DNA of 28,038 nt, from contig JBBDXI010000049.1 in the NCBI GenBank assembly GCA_040902425.1, forward strand, positions 1 to 28,038. The letters run 5' to 3'. This document shows positions 21,323 to 28,038 of the stretch, one piece after another; position 1 is the first letter of the stretch, and the number at the start of each line of letters is the position of its first letter. Origin of the DNA: JBBDXI01 sp040902425 (GTDB taxonomy: Bacteria; Planctomycetota; Phycisphaerae; Phycisphaerales; UBA1924). Both the position numbers and the translations under genes were made by a program. Under the pieces are notes generated by a model. It was not told the DNA's origin. It saw only the letters and a program-made list of their open reading frames with translations, and searched no databases.

Positions 21323-22072
21323 GTGACCACTCCGCCCGAGAAGCGAATCGCCCTTGTTACGGGCGCGAGCCGCGGCATCGGCCGCGCCATCGCCGAGCGC
21401 CTGGCCCGCGAAGGGCGGCACGTGGTGCTGGTGAGCCGGAGCGAGCCGCCGCTGAAGGACCTGGCCTCGCAGATCGAGGCGGCCGGGGGCGCGGCGTCGG
21501 TCAGGGCGGCGGATGTCGGGGATGCGAAGGCGATGGCCGCGGCGGTCGAGGAGACGGCGGAGCGCTTCGGGCGGCTGGATATCCTGGTGAACAACGCGGG
21601 GATCACGAAGGACGGGCTGATCCTGCGGATGAGCGACGCGGACTGGGACGAGGTGCTGCGGGTGAACCTGACCAGCGCGTTCGTCGCCGTGCGGGCCGCG
21701 GCGCGCACGATGATGAAGCACCGCTTCGGGCGGATCGTGAACATCAGCTCGACCTCGGGCGTGGTGGGCAACGCGGGGCAGGCGAACTACGCCGCGGCCA
21801 AGAGCGGGCTGATCGGCTTCTCTAAGAGCATCGCCCGCGAGCTGGGGGGCAAGGGCGTGACGTGCAACGTGGTCGCGCCGGGGTTCATCGAGACGGACAT
21901 GACCGCCGGGCTGCCCGCGGCCGTGAAGGACGGCGTGATGGCGATGATGGCCGTGAAACGGTTCGGGATTTCGGAGGACATCGCGGCGGCGGTGAGTTAC
22001 GTCACCAGCGATGACGCCGGGTTCCTGACGGGGCAGGTCATCTGCGTCGACGGCGGGATGACGATGTGCTGA
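21323..22072 (+). CDS. fabG: 3-oxoacyl-[acyl-carrier-protein] reductase
   Basis: The product is 249 aa. It reduces 3-oxoacyl-ACP with NADPH, the first reduction of each elongation cycle. The start is GTG with AGGAA upstream at good spacing, 42 bp after the lipoprotein stop. As a short-chain dehydrogenase it has the cofactor motif TGASRGIG (13-20), NNAG (90-93), N115, and the catalytic S143 (NISSTSG), Y156 and K160 (YAAAK). CNVVAPGFIETDMT (181-194) and the C-terminal FLTGQVICVDGGMTM are characteristic of FabG. Its neighbour fabD two genes upstream supports fatty acid synthesis rather than another SDR role. It should form a tetramer. Confidence 0.93.
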   Translation: MTTPPEKRIALVTGASRGIGRAIAERLAREGRHVVLVSRSEPPLKDLASQIEAAGGAASVRAADVGDAKAMAAAVEETAERFGRLDILVNNAGITKDGLILRMSDADWDEVLRVNLTSAFVAVRAAARTMMKHRFGRIVNISSTSGVVGNAGQANYAAAKSGLIGFSKSIARELGGKGVTCNVVAPGFIETDMTAGLPAAVKDGVMAMMAVKRFGISEDIAAAVSYVTSDDAGFLTGQVICVDGGMTMC

Positions 22073-22119
22073 GGCCGGGGCGCGGGCGCGACGGCCCACA
22101 CGGCGGCGGCCCTTTCTTG

Positions 22120-22125
22120 TAGCCT
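22120..22125 (+). promoter_or_regulatory. TANNNT element before the MFS gene (candidate, leaderless)
   Basis: TAGCCT ends six bases before the GTG at 22132 and follows the T-rich stretch CTTTCTTG, unusual here. No SD sequence is present. Confidence 0.35.
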
Positions 22126-22131
22126 GCCTCC

Positions 22132-23406
22132 GTGAGCGACGGACGGATCAACCGAACGCAGTGGCGGGCCCTGATCGCGGCGGGCCTCGGCTGGGGCTTC
22201 GACGGCCTCGACGGGTATCTCTACATCCTGGTCGCGATCCCGTTCGTCACGCAGCTCCTGGACAAGCAGGCCCCCGACGCGGAGGTCATCCTCAAGGCGT
22301 CGATCATCCAGGCGGTGTTCCTGGTGGGCTGGGCGGTGGGCGGGGCGGTCTTCGGGCGGATCGGCGACCGGCTGGGGCGAGCCCGCACGCTGACGCTGAC
22401 GATCCTGACGTATGCCCTCTTCACGGGCGCCGCGTTCTTTGCCACCGAGTGGTGGCACCTCCTGATCTTCCGCTTCATCGCGGCCCTGGGGATCGGCGGG
22501 GAGTGGGCGGCGGGGTCGGCGCTGGTCAGCGAGATGCTGCACAAGCGGCACCGGGCGTGGGCGAGCGCAACGCTGCAGAGCTGCTACATGCTGGGGATGA
22601 TCGCGGCGTCGCTGACGGCGGGGTGGATGAAGGGGCTGGAGCCGCGGTACGTGTTCCTGGTCGGCGTGCTGCCGGCGTTCCTGGTGCTGTGGATCCGGTG
22701 GGCGGTGCCCGAGCCCGAGGAGTGGAAGGGGGCCGCCGAGCGGGAGGGGATGCCGGGCGTCGGGGCGCTCTTTGCGCCGGCGATGCGCCGGACCACGCTG
22801 CTGGTGATCGCGCTGACCTCGATCGCGCTGACGACGGTCTGGGGGTTCCTCTACTTCGCCCCACAGGCGATCCGGGCGATGCCGGAGGTCGCCGGGTGGG
22901 GTCGCGAGGAGGTGAACGCGCTGGTGATGCGGGTCACCATCGTCTTCCTGATCGTCAACATCGTCGCCAACTACTTCGCGACGTACCTGGCGAAGTGGGT
23001 GGGCTACCGGGCCGCGTTCCTGGTCATGCTCGGCGGCTCGGCGGCGGCGTTCCTGATCGGCTTCCGCCAGCCGCCGTCGCTGGCGAGCATCACGCTGGTG
23101 ACGTGCGCGGCGAGCTTCTTTGCGCTGGGCGTTTTCGGCATCTTCCCGCTCTACGTGCCGCCGCTGTTCCCGACGCTGATCCGGACGCTGGGCGCGGGGT
23201 TCACCTACAACGTGGGCCGGCTGGCGGCGGCGCTGGGGACGCTCTACGGCGGGGTGATCTCGGCGAAGGCGGGCGGGCCCTCGGCGGCGATCTGGTGGCT
23301 GGGCCTGCTGTACCTGCCCGGGCTGGTGGTGGCGCTGATGATGCCGGAGCTGACCGACGCCGCGCGGGAGAAGCGCGGGGCGGATGAGGGCGCCGGGACG
23401 CTCTGA
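22132..23406 (+). CDS. MFS transporter (metabolite:proton symporter-like)
   Basis: The product is 424 aa with about twelve TM helices. GWGFDGLDGYLY (21-32) lies in TM1, and the Asp pair there is typical of the sialate/aromatic acid symporter groups of the superfamily. FGRIGDRLGRARTL (74-87) is the MFS loop 2-3 motif G-x-x-x-D-R-x-G-R-[RK]. RFIAALGIGGEW (114-125) matches the TM4 signature of these families. The central loop holds EPEEWKGAAEREGMPG (about 193-208). It probably imports a small organic acid or sugar with protons through the inner membrane; substrate unknown. The GTG start has no SD and a TANNNT element upstream. It follows fabG by 59 bp and need not share its function. Confidence 0.9.
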   Translation: MSDGRINRTQWRALIAAGLGWGFDGLDGYLYILVAIPFVTQLLDKQAPDAEVILKASIIQAVFLVGWAVGGAVFGRIGDRLGRARTLTLTILTYALFTGAAFFATEWWHLLIFRFIAALGIGGEWAAGSALVSEMLHKRHRAWASATLQSCYMLGMIAASLTAGWMKGLEPRYVFLVGVLPAFLVLWIRWAVPEPEEWKGAAEREGMPGVGALFAPAMRRTTLLVIALTSIALTTVWGFLYFAPQAIRAMPEVAGWGREEVNALVMRVTIVFLIVNIVANYFATYLAKWVGYRAAFLVMLGGSAAAFLIGFRQPPSLASITLVTCAASFFALGVFGIFPLYVPPLFPTLIRTLGAGFTYNVGRLAAALGTLYGGVISAKAGGPSAAIWWLGLLYLPGLVVALMMPELTDAAREKRGADEGAGTL

Positions 23407-23428
23407 GTGCGCCGGGCGCGCCCGCCCG

Positions 23429-23434
23429 TACACT
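23429..23434 (+). promoter_or_regulatory. TANNNT element before the GT-C gene (candidate, leaderless)
   Basis: TACACT (four of six to TATAAT) ends seven bases before the ATG at 23442. It follows a 12-bp perfect palindrome, CGGGCGCGCCCG (23413-23424). There is no SD. Confidence 0.4.
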
Positions 23435-23441
23435 CCCCGCC

Positions 23442-25550
23442 ATGCCTTCCCGAGCCGCGACCGCAGGACCCCTGGCGCGAGCGCCGCGCTGGGTCGCGCC
23501 CGCGCTGCTCGCGGCCCTGCTGCTGGGGCTGATCGCGCTGGGCGCATCGATCGGGAACCCGGAAGGGCCGGTGCGGGGGCTGGCGTCGGTCCTGTACGTG
23601 ACCATCCTCGGCGGGGGGCCGGCGGCGGCGTACCTGGCGGCGGGCGTGGGGCTGGGACGGCTGCTGATGCCGCTGTTCGAGGGGGCCCGCGAGCGCTTTG
23701 CGCTCCAGGCCGGGCTGGGGATCGGGCTTCTTCTGACGCTCAGCCACCTGCTGGGGTGGTCGGGCGCCTTCGGCACGGGCGCGGGGATGATCGTCGCGGC
23801 GGGCGTCGTCGGGGCGGGGCTGCTGCTGCTGGCGCACCAGCTCGCCGGGGATCGCGAGCAGCACGCGGCGGCGACGGCCCGCATCCGGCTGTGGGCCGCG
23901 TGGGGGCTGCCGGCGCTGGCCCTGCTGATGGTGGCGGCGAGCAACCCGCCGGGGTGGCTGTGGGAGTCGGAGGGGCGCGGCTACGACGTGCTGGAGTACC
24001 ACCTGCAGTTGCCGCAGGAATGGCTGGCGCTCGGGCGGGTCCGGCCGCTGGAGCACAACGTCTACTCGTTCCTGCCGGGGTACGTGGAGGCGGCGTTCTA
24101 TCACATCGCGGTGATGGTGGGGTCGCCGGGGCACGCGCCGGCGGGGTCCGCGGCGTACGGGCTGCTGGCCGGAGAGGGGATGCCCGTGCTCTCGGCGCAG
24201 TTCCTGCACGCGGGGTTCGCGGTGCTGGGGGCGGTGCTGGTGGGGAGGCTGGTCATCGCCGCGGCAAGGTCGGCGGACCCGGACGACGAGCGCGAGCTCT
24301 CGGCGCCGGCGGCGCTGGCGGGGGCGCTGTTCCTGTCGGTGCCGTGGGTGATCGTGACGGGGTCGATGGCGTACAACGACCTGGCGGTGGCGGCGTTCCT
24401 CGCGGCGGCGCTGATCGCGGCCCTCGAGCCGAGGATGCCGCCGTGGAAGCGGGGTGTCGCCGTCGGGCTGCTCATCGGCGCGGCGTGCGGGGCCAAACCC
24501 ACGGCCATCGCGCTGGGCGCGCCCGCGGCGGCGGTCGCCCTGATCGGGGTGCTCCCCGCGAGGCGCTGGGTCGCGGCCCTCGGCGCGGCGGCGGGGGCGG
24601 GGGCCCTCATGCTCGCGCCGTGGCTGGTGCGGAACGCCCTCGCCTGCGGGAACCCGGTCTTCCCCGCGGCCACCGAACTCCTCGGGAGCGCCCACTGGAG
24701 CGCCGAGCAAGTCGCCCGCTACGCCGCGGCCCACAAGTTCGAGGGGACGCTCCTCGAGCGCCTCGCGCTGGCCGTCCTCCCCGGCCCGACGGACCCGGCG
24801 ACGGGGACGGCCCTGCACCGCGGGCTGCTGCACCCGCAGTGGTCGGTCTTCTTCCCGCTGGCGGTCGCCGGGGCAGTGATCGGCGCTTTCTCACGCTATC
24901 GGCGCGCGGTGTCGATCCTTGGGATCGGAATGGTGATCCAGCTCGCGGCGTGGCTCGCGGCCACGCACATCCAGTCCCGCTTCCTCATCCCGCTGGCGGT
25001 GCCCGGGGCGGCGCTGATCGGTCTGGCCGGCGCAGCGGTCGCCCGGCGCGGGGCGTGGGCGGCGCGGGGGGCGGCGGGGGCGCTCGCCGCCGCGACGCTC
25101 CTGCACGCCGGGCACTCGCTGCTGACTTTCAGCGTCCAGGGGCGGGGGCTGGCGGAAGACGCCCTCCCCAACGCCCCGCTCGTTCCCGGGCCCCCCGCCC
25201 TCGTCGCCAACCTCCGGCTCCCGCCGGGCTCGCGGCTCTATCTCCTGGGCGATGCGCGCCCGCTGTACCACGCGGCCGGCACGGTGTACGCGACGACCTA
25301 CGACCGCTCCCTCCTCGCGGGCGCGATGGCCCGTTCGCCCGGGGAGCCACGGGCGTGGACCGGGGCCCTCCGCGCTGCGGGGGTGACGCACATCCTCGTG
25401 GACTATTCGGAGCTTGACCGCCTCGCCCGCTCGGGCTTCCTCGATCCGGACCTGAGCCCCGAGCGCCTCCGGCCGTGGCTGGATGCGGAGACAAGGCTCG
25501 CGCCCGGTTCGGAGCCCGGGCGCATCGAGCTACGGGAGCTGCGCCCGTGA
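23442..25550 (+). CDS. Polytopic membrane protein, GT-C-type glycosyltransferase-like
   Basis: The product is 702 aa with about a dozen hydrophobic segments between residues 17 and 560 and a C-terminal soluble part (about 585-702). The first large outer loop has GYDVLEYHLQLPQEWLALG (about 180-198), an acidic-residue and Tyr-His pattern seen in GT-C enzymes such as PMT/ArnT/RgtA-type proteins, which use a polyprenyl-phosphate sugar. Typical are also the following NVYSFLPGYVEAAFYH and the WVIVTGSMAYNDLAVAA helix, and LAPWLVRNALACGNPVFP (about 387-404). It would glycosylate a lipid, protein or glycan on the outer face of the inner membrane. The next gene overlaps its stop (GTGA) and encodes another membrane protein. 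Family assignment is by pattern, donor and acceptor unknown. Confidence 0.82.
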   Translation: MPSRAATAGPLARAPRWVAPALLAALLLGLIALGASIGNPEGPVRGLASVLYVTILGGGPAAAYLAAGVGLGRLLMPLFEGARERFALQAGLGIGLLLTLSHLLGWSGAFGTGAGMIVAAGVVGAGLLLLAHQLAGDREQHAAATARIRLWAAWGLPALALLMVAASNPPGWLWESEGRGYDVLEYHLQLPQEWLALGRVRPLEHNVYSFLPGYVEAAFYHIAVMVGSPGHAPAGSAAYGLLAGEGMPVLSAQFLHAGFAVLGAVLVGRLVIAAARSADPDDERELSAPAALAGALFLSVPWVIVTGSMAYNDLAVAAFLAAALIAALEPRMPPWKRGVAVGLLIGAACGAKPTAIALGAPAAAVALIGVLPARRWVAALGAAAGAGALMLAPWLVRNALACGNPVFPAATELLGSAHWSAEQVARYAAAHKFEGTLLERLALAVLPGPTDPATGTALHRGLLHPQWSVFFPLAVAGAVIGAFSRYRRAVSILGIGMVIQLAAWLAATHIQSRFLIPLAVPGAALIGLAGAAVARRGAWAARGAAGALAAATLLHAGHSLLTFSVQGRGLAEDALPNAPLVPGPPALVANLRLPPGSRLYLLGDARPLYHAAGTVYATTYDRSLLAGAMARSPGEPRAWTGALRAAGVTHILVDYSELDRLARSGFLDPDLSPERLRPWLDAETRLAPGSEPGRIELRELRP

Positions 25551-26689
25551 GCGCAACCCAGCCGGACCCCGTCAACGCCGCTCCGGCGCAGCGCCGCCTC
25601 GGGCGGCTCGTCGTGCGGCTGCTCGGCATCGCCCTGGGCGCGGCCTCGCTGGGGTGGTGCGTCTGGATGGCGGTGGACCCGGGGAACCCCGAGCGGCAGT
25701 CGCAGTTCGAGCGGCTGCGGCACGCGGACCCGGGCATGATCGCGGCCATGCTCGCGCTCTCGCTCGGCACGGTGGTCATCAACGCGCTGCTCTTCTGGGC
25801 CCTGCTCGCCCCCGTCCGCCGCCTGCGCGTGGTGGACATGCTCGCCGTCAACGGCGCCTGCATGCTGATCTCGTACCTGCCCCTGAAGCTGGGGGCGGTG
25901 TTCCGCGTGCTGGTGCACAACCGGCGGGACCGCATCCCGCTGGCGACCATCGGGGCGTGGTTCGCGGCGATGGTCGTCGTCATGGGCGTCGCGTATGCGC
26001 CGCCGGTGCTGGCCACGCTGTGGCTGGGGTCGATCACGCCGGCGTGGTTCGGCGCGGTGGCGGCAGGCGAGATCCTGGGCATCGTCGTGCTCGTCGCCGG
26101 GGCGCGGCTGCTGCGGGGGCACACGGGGCTGGACCGGCTGGCCCGCTTCGTGGGGGCGATCCCCCTTCTGCCGCTGGGGCGGGTGCTGCGGACGCGCTTG
26201 TGGGGCAACCTGCACGCGGGATTCGACATGCTGGCCTCGCCGGGGGCGGTCGCGGGGAGCGTGCTGCTGCGGCTGGCCGACATGGGCATCCACGCGTCGC
26301 GGTTCATCGTGGCGGCGACCATTCTGGGCGTGGACCTGCCGCCCGCCCAGGCCCTGCCGATCAGCGTGGCGTACTTCCTGATCGGGATCGTGAGCCCCAG
26401 CGGGCTGGCCGGCCTGCGCGAGGGGGCGGCGACGGGGCTGGCCGGGCTGCTCCTGGCCAGCGCCGGGGCGACGCGCGAGGCGATCTCGGCGTTCGCCGCC
26501 GTGGCCCTGCTCGTGAGCGCCACGGAGGCGGTGGTCTACCTCAGCGTGGGAGTGGCCGGCCTGGCGTGGCTCCGCCCGGACCGCCTCCTGCGCGTCAAGG
26601 GGCCGGCGGGGTGCGGGGCTCAGGACTCTGCGGCGGGGCCGCGGGCGCAGCCGGACCCTCCACGCGCGACAGTTCCACGCGAGCCTTGA
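25547..26689 (+). CDS. Flippase-like membrane protein (LPG synthase TM / UPF0104 type)
   Basis: The product is 380 aa from GTG 25547, which overlaps the previous stop (GTGA) and has GGGAG eight bases upstream. An upstream in-frame ATG at 25475 lies within the GT-C gene and is less likely. About eight TM helices are spread over residues 20-355. NGACMLISYLPLKLGAVFRV (about 102-121) is the characteristic central segment of this family, and the stretch ISVAYFLIGIVSPSGLAGLR (about 267-286) with GLREG is the second conserved block. The family comprises the TM domain of lysylphosphatidylglycerol synthase MprF and stand-alone relatives that handle lipid-linked substrates. Here it probably works with the GT-C protein. 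The last 95 bp overlap a convergent gene; the C-terminal tail (PAGCGAQDSAAGPRAQ and beyond) is low-complexity and may be a late extension. Confidence 0.85.
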   Translation: MSATQPDPVNAAPAQRRLGRLVVRLLGIALGAASLGWCVWMAVDPGNPERQSQFERLRHADPGMIAAMLALSLGTVVINALLFWALLAPVRRLRVVDMLAVNGACMLISYLPLKLGAVFRVLVHNRRDRIPLATIGAWFAAMVVVMGVAYAPPVLATLWLGSITPAWFGAVAAGEILGIVVLVAGARLLRGHTGLDRLARFVGAIPLLPLGRVLRTRLWGNLHAGFDMLASPGAVAGSVLLRLADMGIHASRFIVAATILGVDLPPAQALPISVAYFLIGIVSPSGLAGLREGAATGLAGLLLASAGATREAISAFAAVALLVSATEAVVYLSVGVAGLAWLRPDRLLRVKGPAGCGAQDSAAGPRAQPDPPRATVPREP

Positions 26690-27560
26690 AGGTGCGCACC
26701 GACTGCATCGGCGGGGAGGTCTGGAGCTGGAGCGTCCAGGTGGCGCTGCTCTCCATCACGCGGGAGGCGAGGCGCCCGGCCCGCGTGTCCCACTTCTCGG
26801 TCGCCCGGCCGCGCTGGTCGCTGGGCGTGGCCGTGGGCTCGGAGAGGTCGGGCCGCCCGGAGCGGGGTTGCCACGCCTCGGTGATCTTCGCTTCGATGAC
26901 GGCGGCGCCGCCCTCGTGGGCGCGGAGCGTCCGCTCGACCGTGGTGCTGCGCGCGGCCGCGCCGAGTCCGGGGGCCTTGAGGGTCGCCTTCCAGGTGTCG
27001 CCGGGCTTGCGCGGGCGCGCTTCGGGATCGAGCGAGAACACGGGGCCCAGGTTGGTCGCGAGCGCGCCAGGGCCGAACACGCCCAGCACGCGCTCGGGGT
27101 CGGTGACGCCCGCCTCCCGCCCCGCGGCCGCGGCCTTCTCCTGCCCCGTCGCCGCCCGCAGCGTGCCGTCGGGCCCGACCGCCAGCTCGAGCGTCGCCGC
27201 CGCCAAGGCGCCGTAGAGCCTGGCCACGGGCGGGGCCTCTTCCGGCAGTTCCTGCCCCTCCTTCCACTCGAACGTCGCCTCCTCGCCGCCGGCGGGCTTC
27301 CACGTCGCGGCGAGGGTCTCGAACGCGCCGCGGACGACGGCCGAGCCGTCATCCTCGACCGTCGCCACCGTCATCCGCAGGCGGGCGTTCTGCTCGAGCC
27401 GGTCGCTGGACCCGCCGGGAGGCCCCACTTCGAGCGCTGCCTTCAGGTCGTACCGCAGCACCTGCCCCGCCTCCAGCTTCGCCGCCAGGGAGACCGGGGC
27501 GGGGGCCGGCGGCTGCGCCGCGGAGGCCGCCATCACCACGCCTGCGAGCATCAGCACCAC
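26595..27560 (-). CDS. Secreted protein of unknown function (DUF6263-like)
   Basis: The product is 321 aa. The GTG start has a perfect AAGGAGG five bases upstream, and an in-frame TAA six codons further up closes off longer forms. The signal peptide is short and lacks basic residues (VLMLAGVVMAASAA, then QPPAPAP), which is unusual. The mature part is beta-rich: AAKLEAGQVLRYDLKAALEV, a segment rich in T, E and W near ATWKPAGGEEATFEWKEGQE, then YGALAAATLELAVGPDGTLR and RKPGDTWKATLKAPG, ending with a Pro-rich tail. The succession of a 'lrY.l' strand, an 'evgpdG' turn and a 'pGdtW' strand is known from planctomycete secreted proteins, now DUF6263-like; this naming is from memory of the pattern. 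Function unknown. The 3' end overlaps the convergent membrane protein gene by 95 bp. Confidence 0.8.
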   Translation of the reverse strand: MVLMLAGVVMAASAAQPPAPAPVSLAAKLEAGQVLRYDLKAALEVGPPGGSSDRLEQNARLRMTVATVEDDGSAVVRGAFETLAATWKPAGGEEATFEWKEGQELPEEAPPVARLYGALAAATLELAVGPDGTLRAATGQEKAAAAGREAGVTDPERVLGVFGPGALATNLGPVFSLDPEARPRKPGDTWKATLKAPGLGAAARSTTVERTLRAHEGGAAVIEAKITEAWQPRSGRPDLSEPTATPSDQRGRATEKWDTRAGRLASRVMESSATWTLQLQTSPPMQSVRTFKARVELSRVEGPAAPAAPPQSPEPRTPPAP

Positions 27561-27579
27561 GGCCGCCTCCTTCCGCCTT

Positions 27580-27585
27580 TATGAT
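27580..27585 (+). promoter_or_regulatory. -10 element of the nadE gene (candidate)
   Basis: TATGAT matches TATAAT in five of six bases. It ends 12 bases before the ATG at 27598, so the leader would be only about five bases, and no SD is seen. It lies within the 37-bp gap between the two divergent genes. Confidence 0.5.
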
Positions 27586-27597
27586 CCCCGCGCCACC

Positions 27598-28038
27598 ATG
27601 CGTCTCGCCCTCGCCCAGATCAACCCCACCGTCGGCGATGTCGATGGTAACGCCGCCATGGCCGCGGCGGCGATCGGGCGGGCCCGCAGCGCCGGGGCCG
27701 ACCTGGTGGTGCTGCCGGAGCTGTGCCTCTGCGGCTACCCGCCGAAGGACCTGCTCCTTCAGGAGGGGTTCATCGAGGCCTGCACGGGCGCGGCCAAACG
27801 GCTGGGTGAGGGGGGGACGGCGGGGATCGCGGCGGTGTTCGGCGTGCCGCTCCCGGCGGACAAGGACACGGCGAGCGGCCGGATCGCCAACTCGCTGCTG
27901 GTGTACCGGGACAACCGCTTCGTGGACTACCACGACAAGCGGCTGCTGCCGACGTACGACGTGTTCGACGAGGACCGGTACTTCACGCCCGGGGACCGGG
28001 CGGTGGTCTTCGAGTGCGCGGGCCAGCACGTGGGGCTG
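27598..28038 (+). CDS. nadE: Glutamine-dependent NAD(+) synthetase, N-terminal glutaminase domain (partial)
   Basis: The first 147 codons are present; the frame is open at the window end. This is the nitrilase-fold glutaminase domain of the long NadE, which makes ammonia from glutamine for the synthetase domain that converts nicotinic acid adenine dinucleotide to NAD+. It begins MRLALAQINPTVGDVDGNA. The catalytic Glu is E41 in LPELCLCGYPPKDLL (39-53), and the Lys is K114 in DYHDKRLLPTYDVFDEDRYF (110-129). The catalytic Cys would come later, beyond the edge. A full protein of about 540-680 aa is expected. It diverges from the secreted-protein gene with 37 bp between the starts. Confidence 0.92.
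   Translation, partial: MRLALAQINPTVGDVDGNAAMAAAAIGRARSAGADLVVLPELCLCGYPPKDLLLQEGFIEACTGAAKRLGEGGTAGIAAVFGVPLPADKDTASGRIANSLLVYRDNRFVDYHDKRLLPTYDVFDEDRYFTPGDRAVVFECAGQHVGL

Noticed and set aside
23413..23424. Perfect 12-bp palindrome CGGGCGCGCCCG before the GT-C gene
   Set aside because: All-GC palindromes are expected often here and nothing else supports an operator.
25483..27216. Plus-strand open frame crossing into the region opposite the secreted-protein gene
   Set aside because: The frame of the LPG-type protein carries TM and family motifs, while this one is Arg/Gly/Ala noise.

Overview
The window is very G+C-rich (about three quarters G+C by eye) and densely coded on both strands. 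I read it as chromosomal DNA of a planctomycete, most likely a member of the Phycisphaerae. The reasons are the gene content (several SPFH proteins beside an ABC-2 transporter, a secreted protein with a planctomycete-type cytochrome-like tail, a membrane protein with a C-x2-C-GYDLRG zinc ribbon), the composition, and the mixed start signals. This assignment is inference; there is no rRNA here. I see no phage genes, insertion sequences or CRISPR array.

Region 1 (1-8267, minus strand) is one tight operon read right to left. It encodes a 7-TM SPFH (HflK-like) protein, an HflC-like SPFH protein, a third SPFH protein, an ABC ATPase with a long Pro/Ala-rich tail, an ABC-2 permease with a large extracytoplasmic insertion, and a TM-anchored TPR-like protein cut by the window edge. 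Two junctions overlap by four bases (GTGA). The FtsH protease, the usual partner of HflK/HflC, is not seen. I consider this SPFH-ABC assembly the best candidate for an undescribed system. A second ABC-2 permease (8710-10062) diverges from it across a 442-bp region with promoter candidates for both directions.

Region 2 (10063-12781) holds a small TM protein, a convergent GT4 glycosyltransferase with an odd low-complexity insertion, an unknown 150-aa protein, and a tRNA-Leu(GAG).

Region 3 (12782-18324) has a secreted protein with a CX4CH haem-like motif, a 650-aa coiled-coil lipoprotein, a plant-type ferredoxin-NADP reductase and a zinc-ribbon membrane protein.

Region 4 (18340-23406) has an acetyl-xylan-esterase-like hydrolase, fabD, a lipoprotein gene overlapping fabD, fabG and an MFS transporter. 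FabD and FabG supply and use malonyl-ACP in fatty acid synthesis; fabH, acpP and fabF are not in view.

Region 5 (23442-28038) has a GT-C-like membrane glycosyltransferase coupled to an LPG-synthase-type TM protein, a convergent secreted protein overlapping it by 95 bp, and the 5' part of glutamine-dependent NAD+ synthetase.

Two regulatory themes recur. Most internal operon genes have clear Shine-Dalgarno (SD) sequences, whereas several first genes have none and instead show a TANNNT hexamer 6-8 nt before the start codon, which suggests leaderless mRNAs. Two intergenic spaces share the palindrome GCGCTAGCGC nested in larger inverted repeats.
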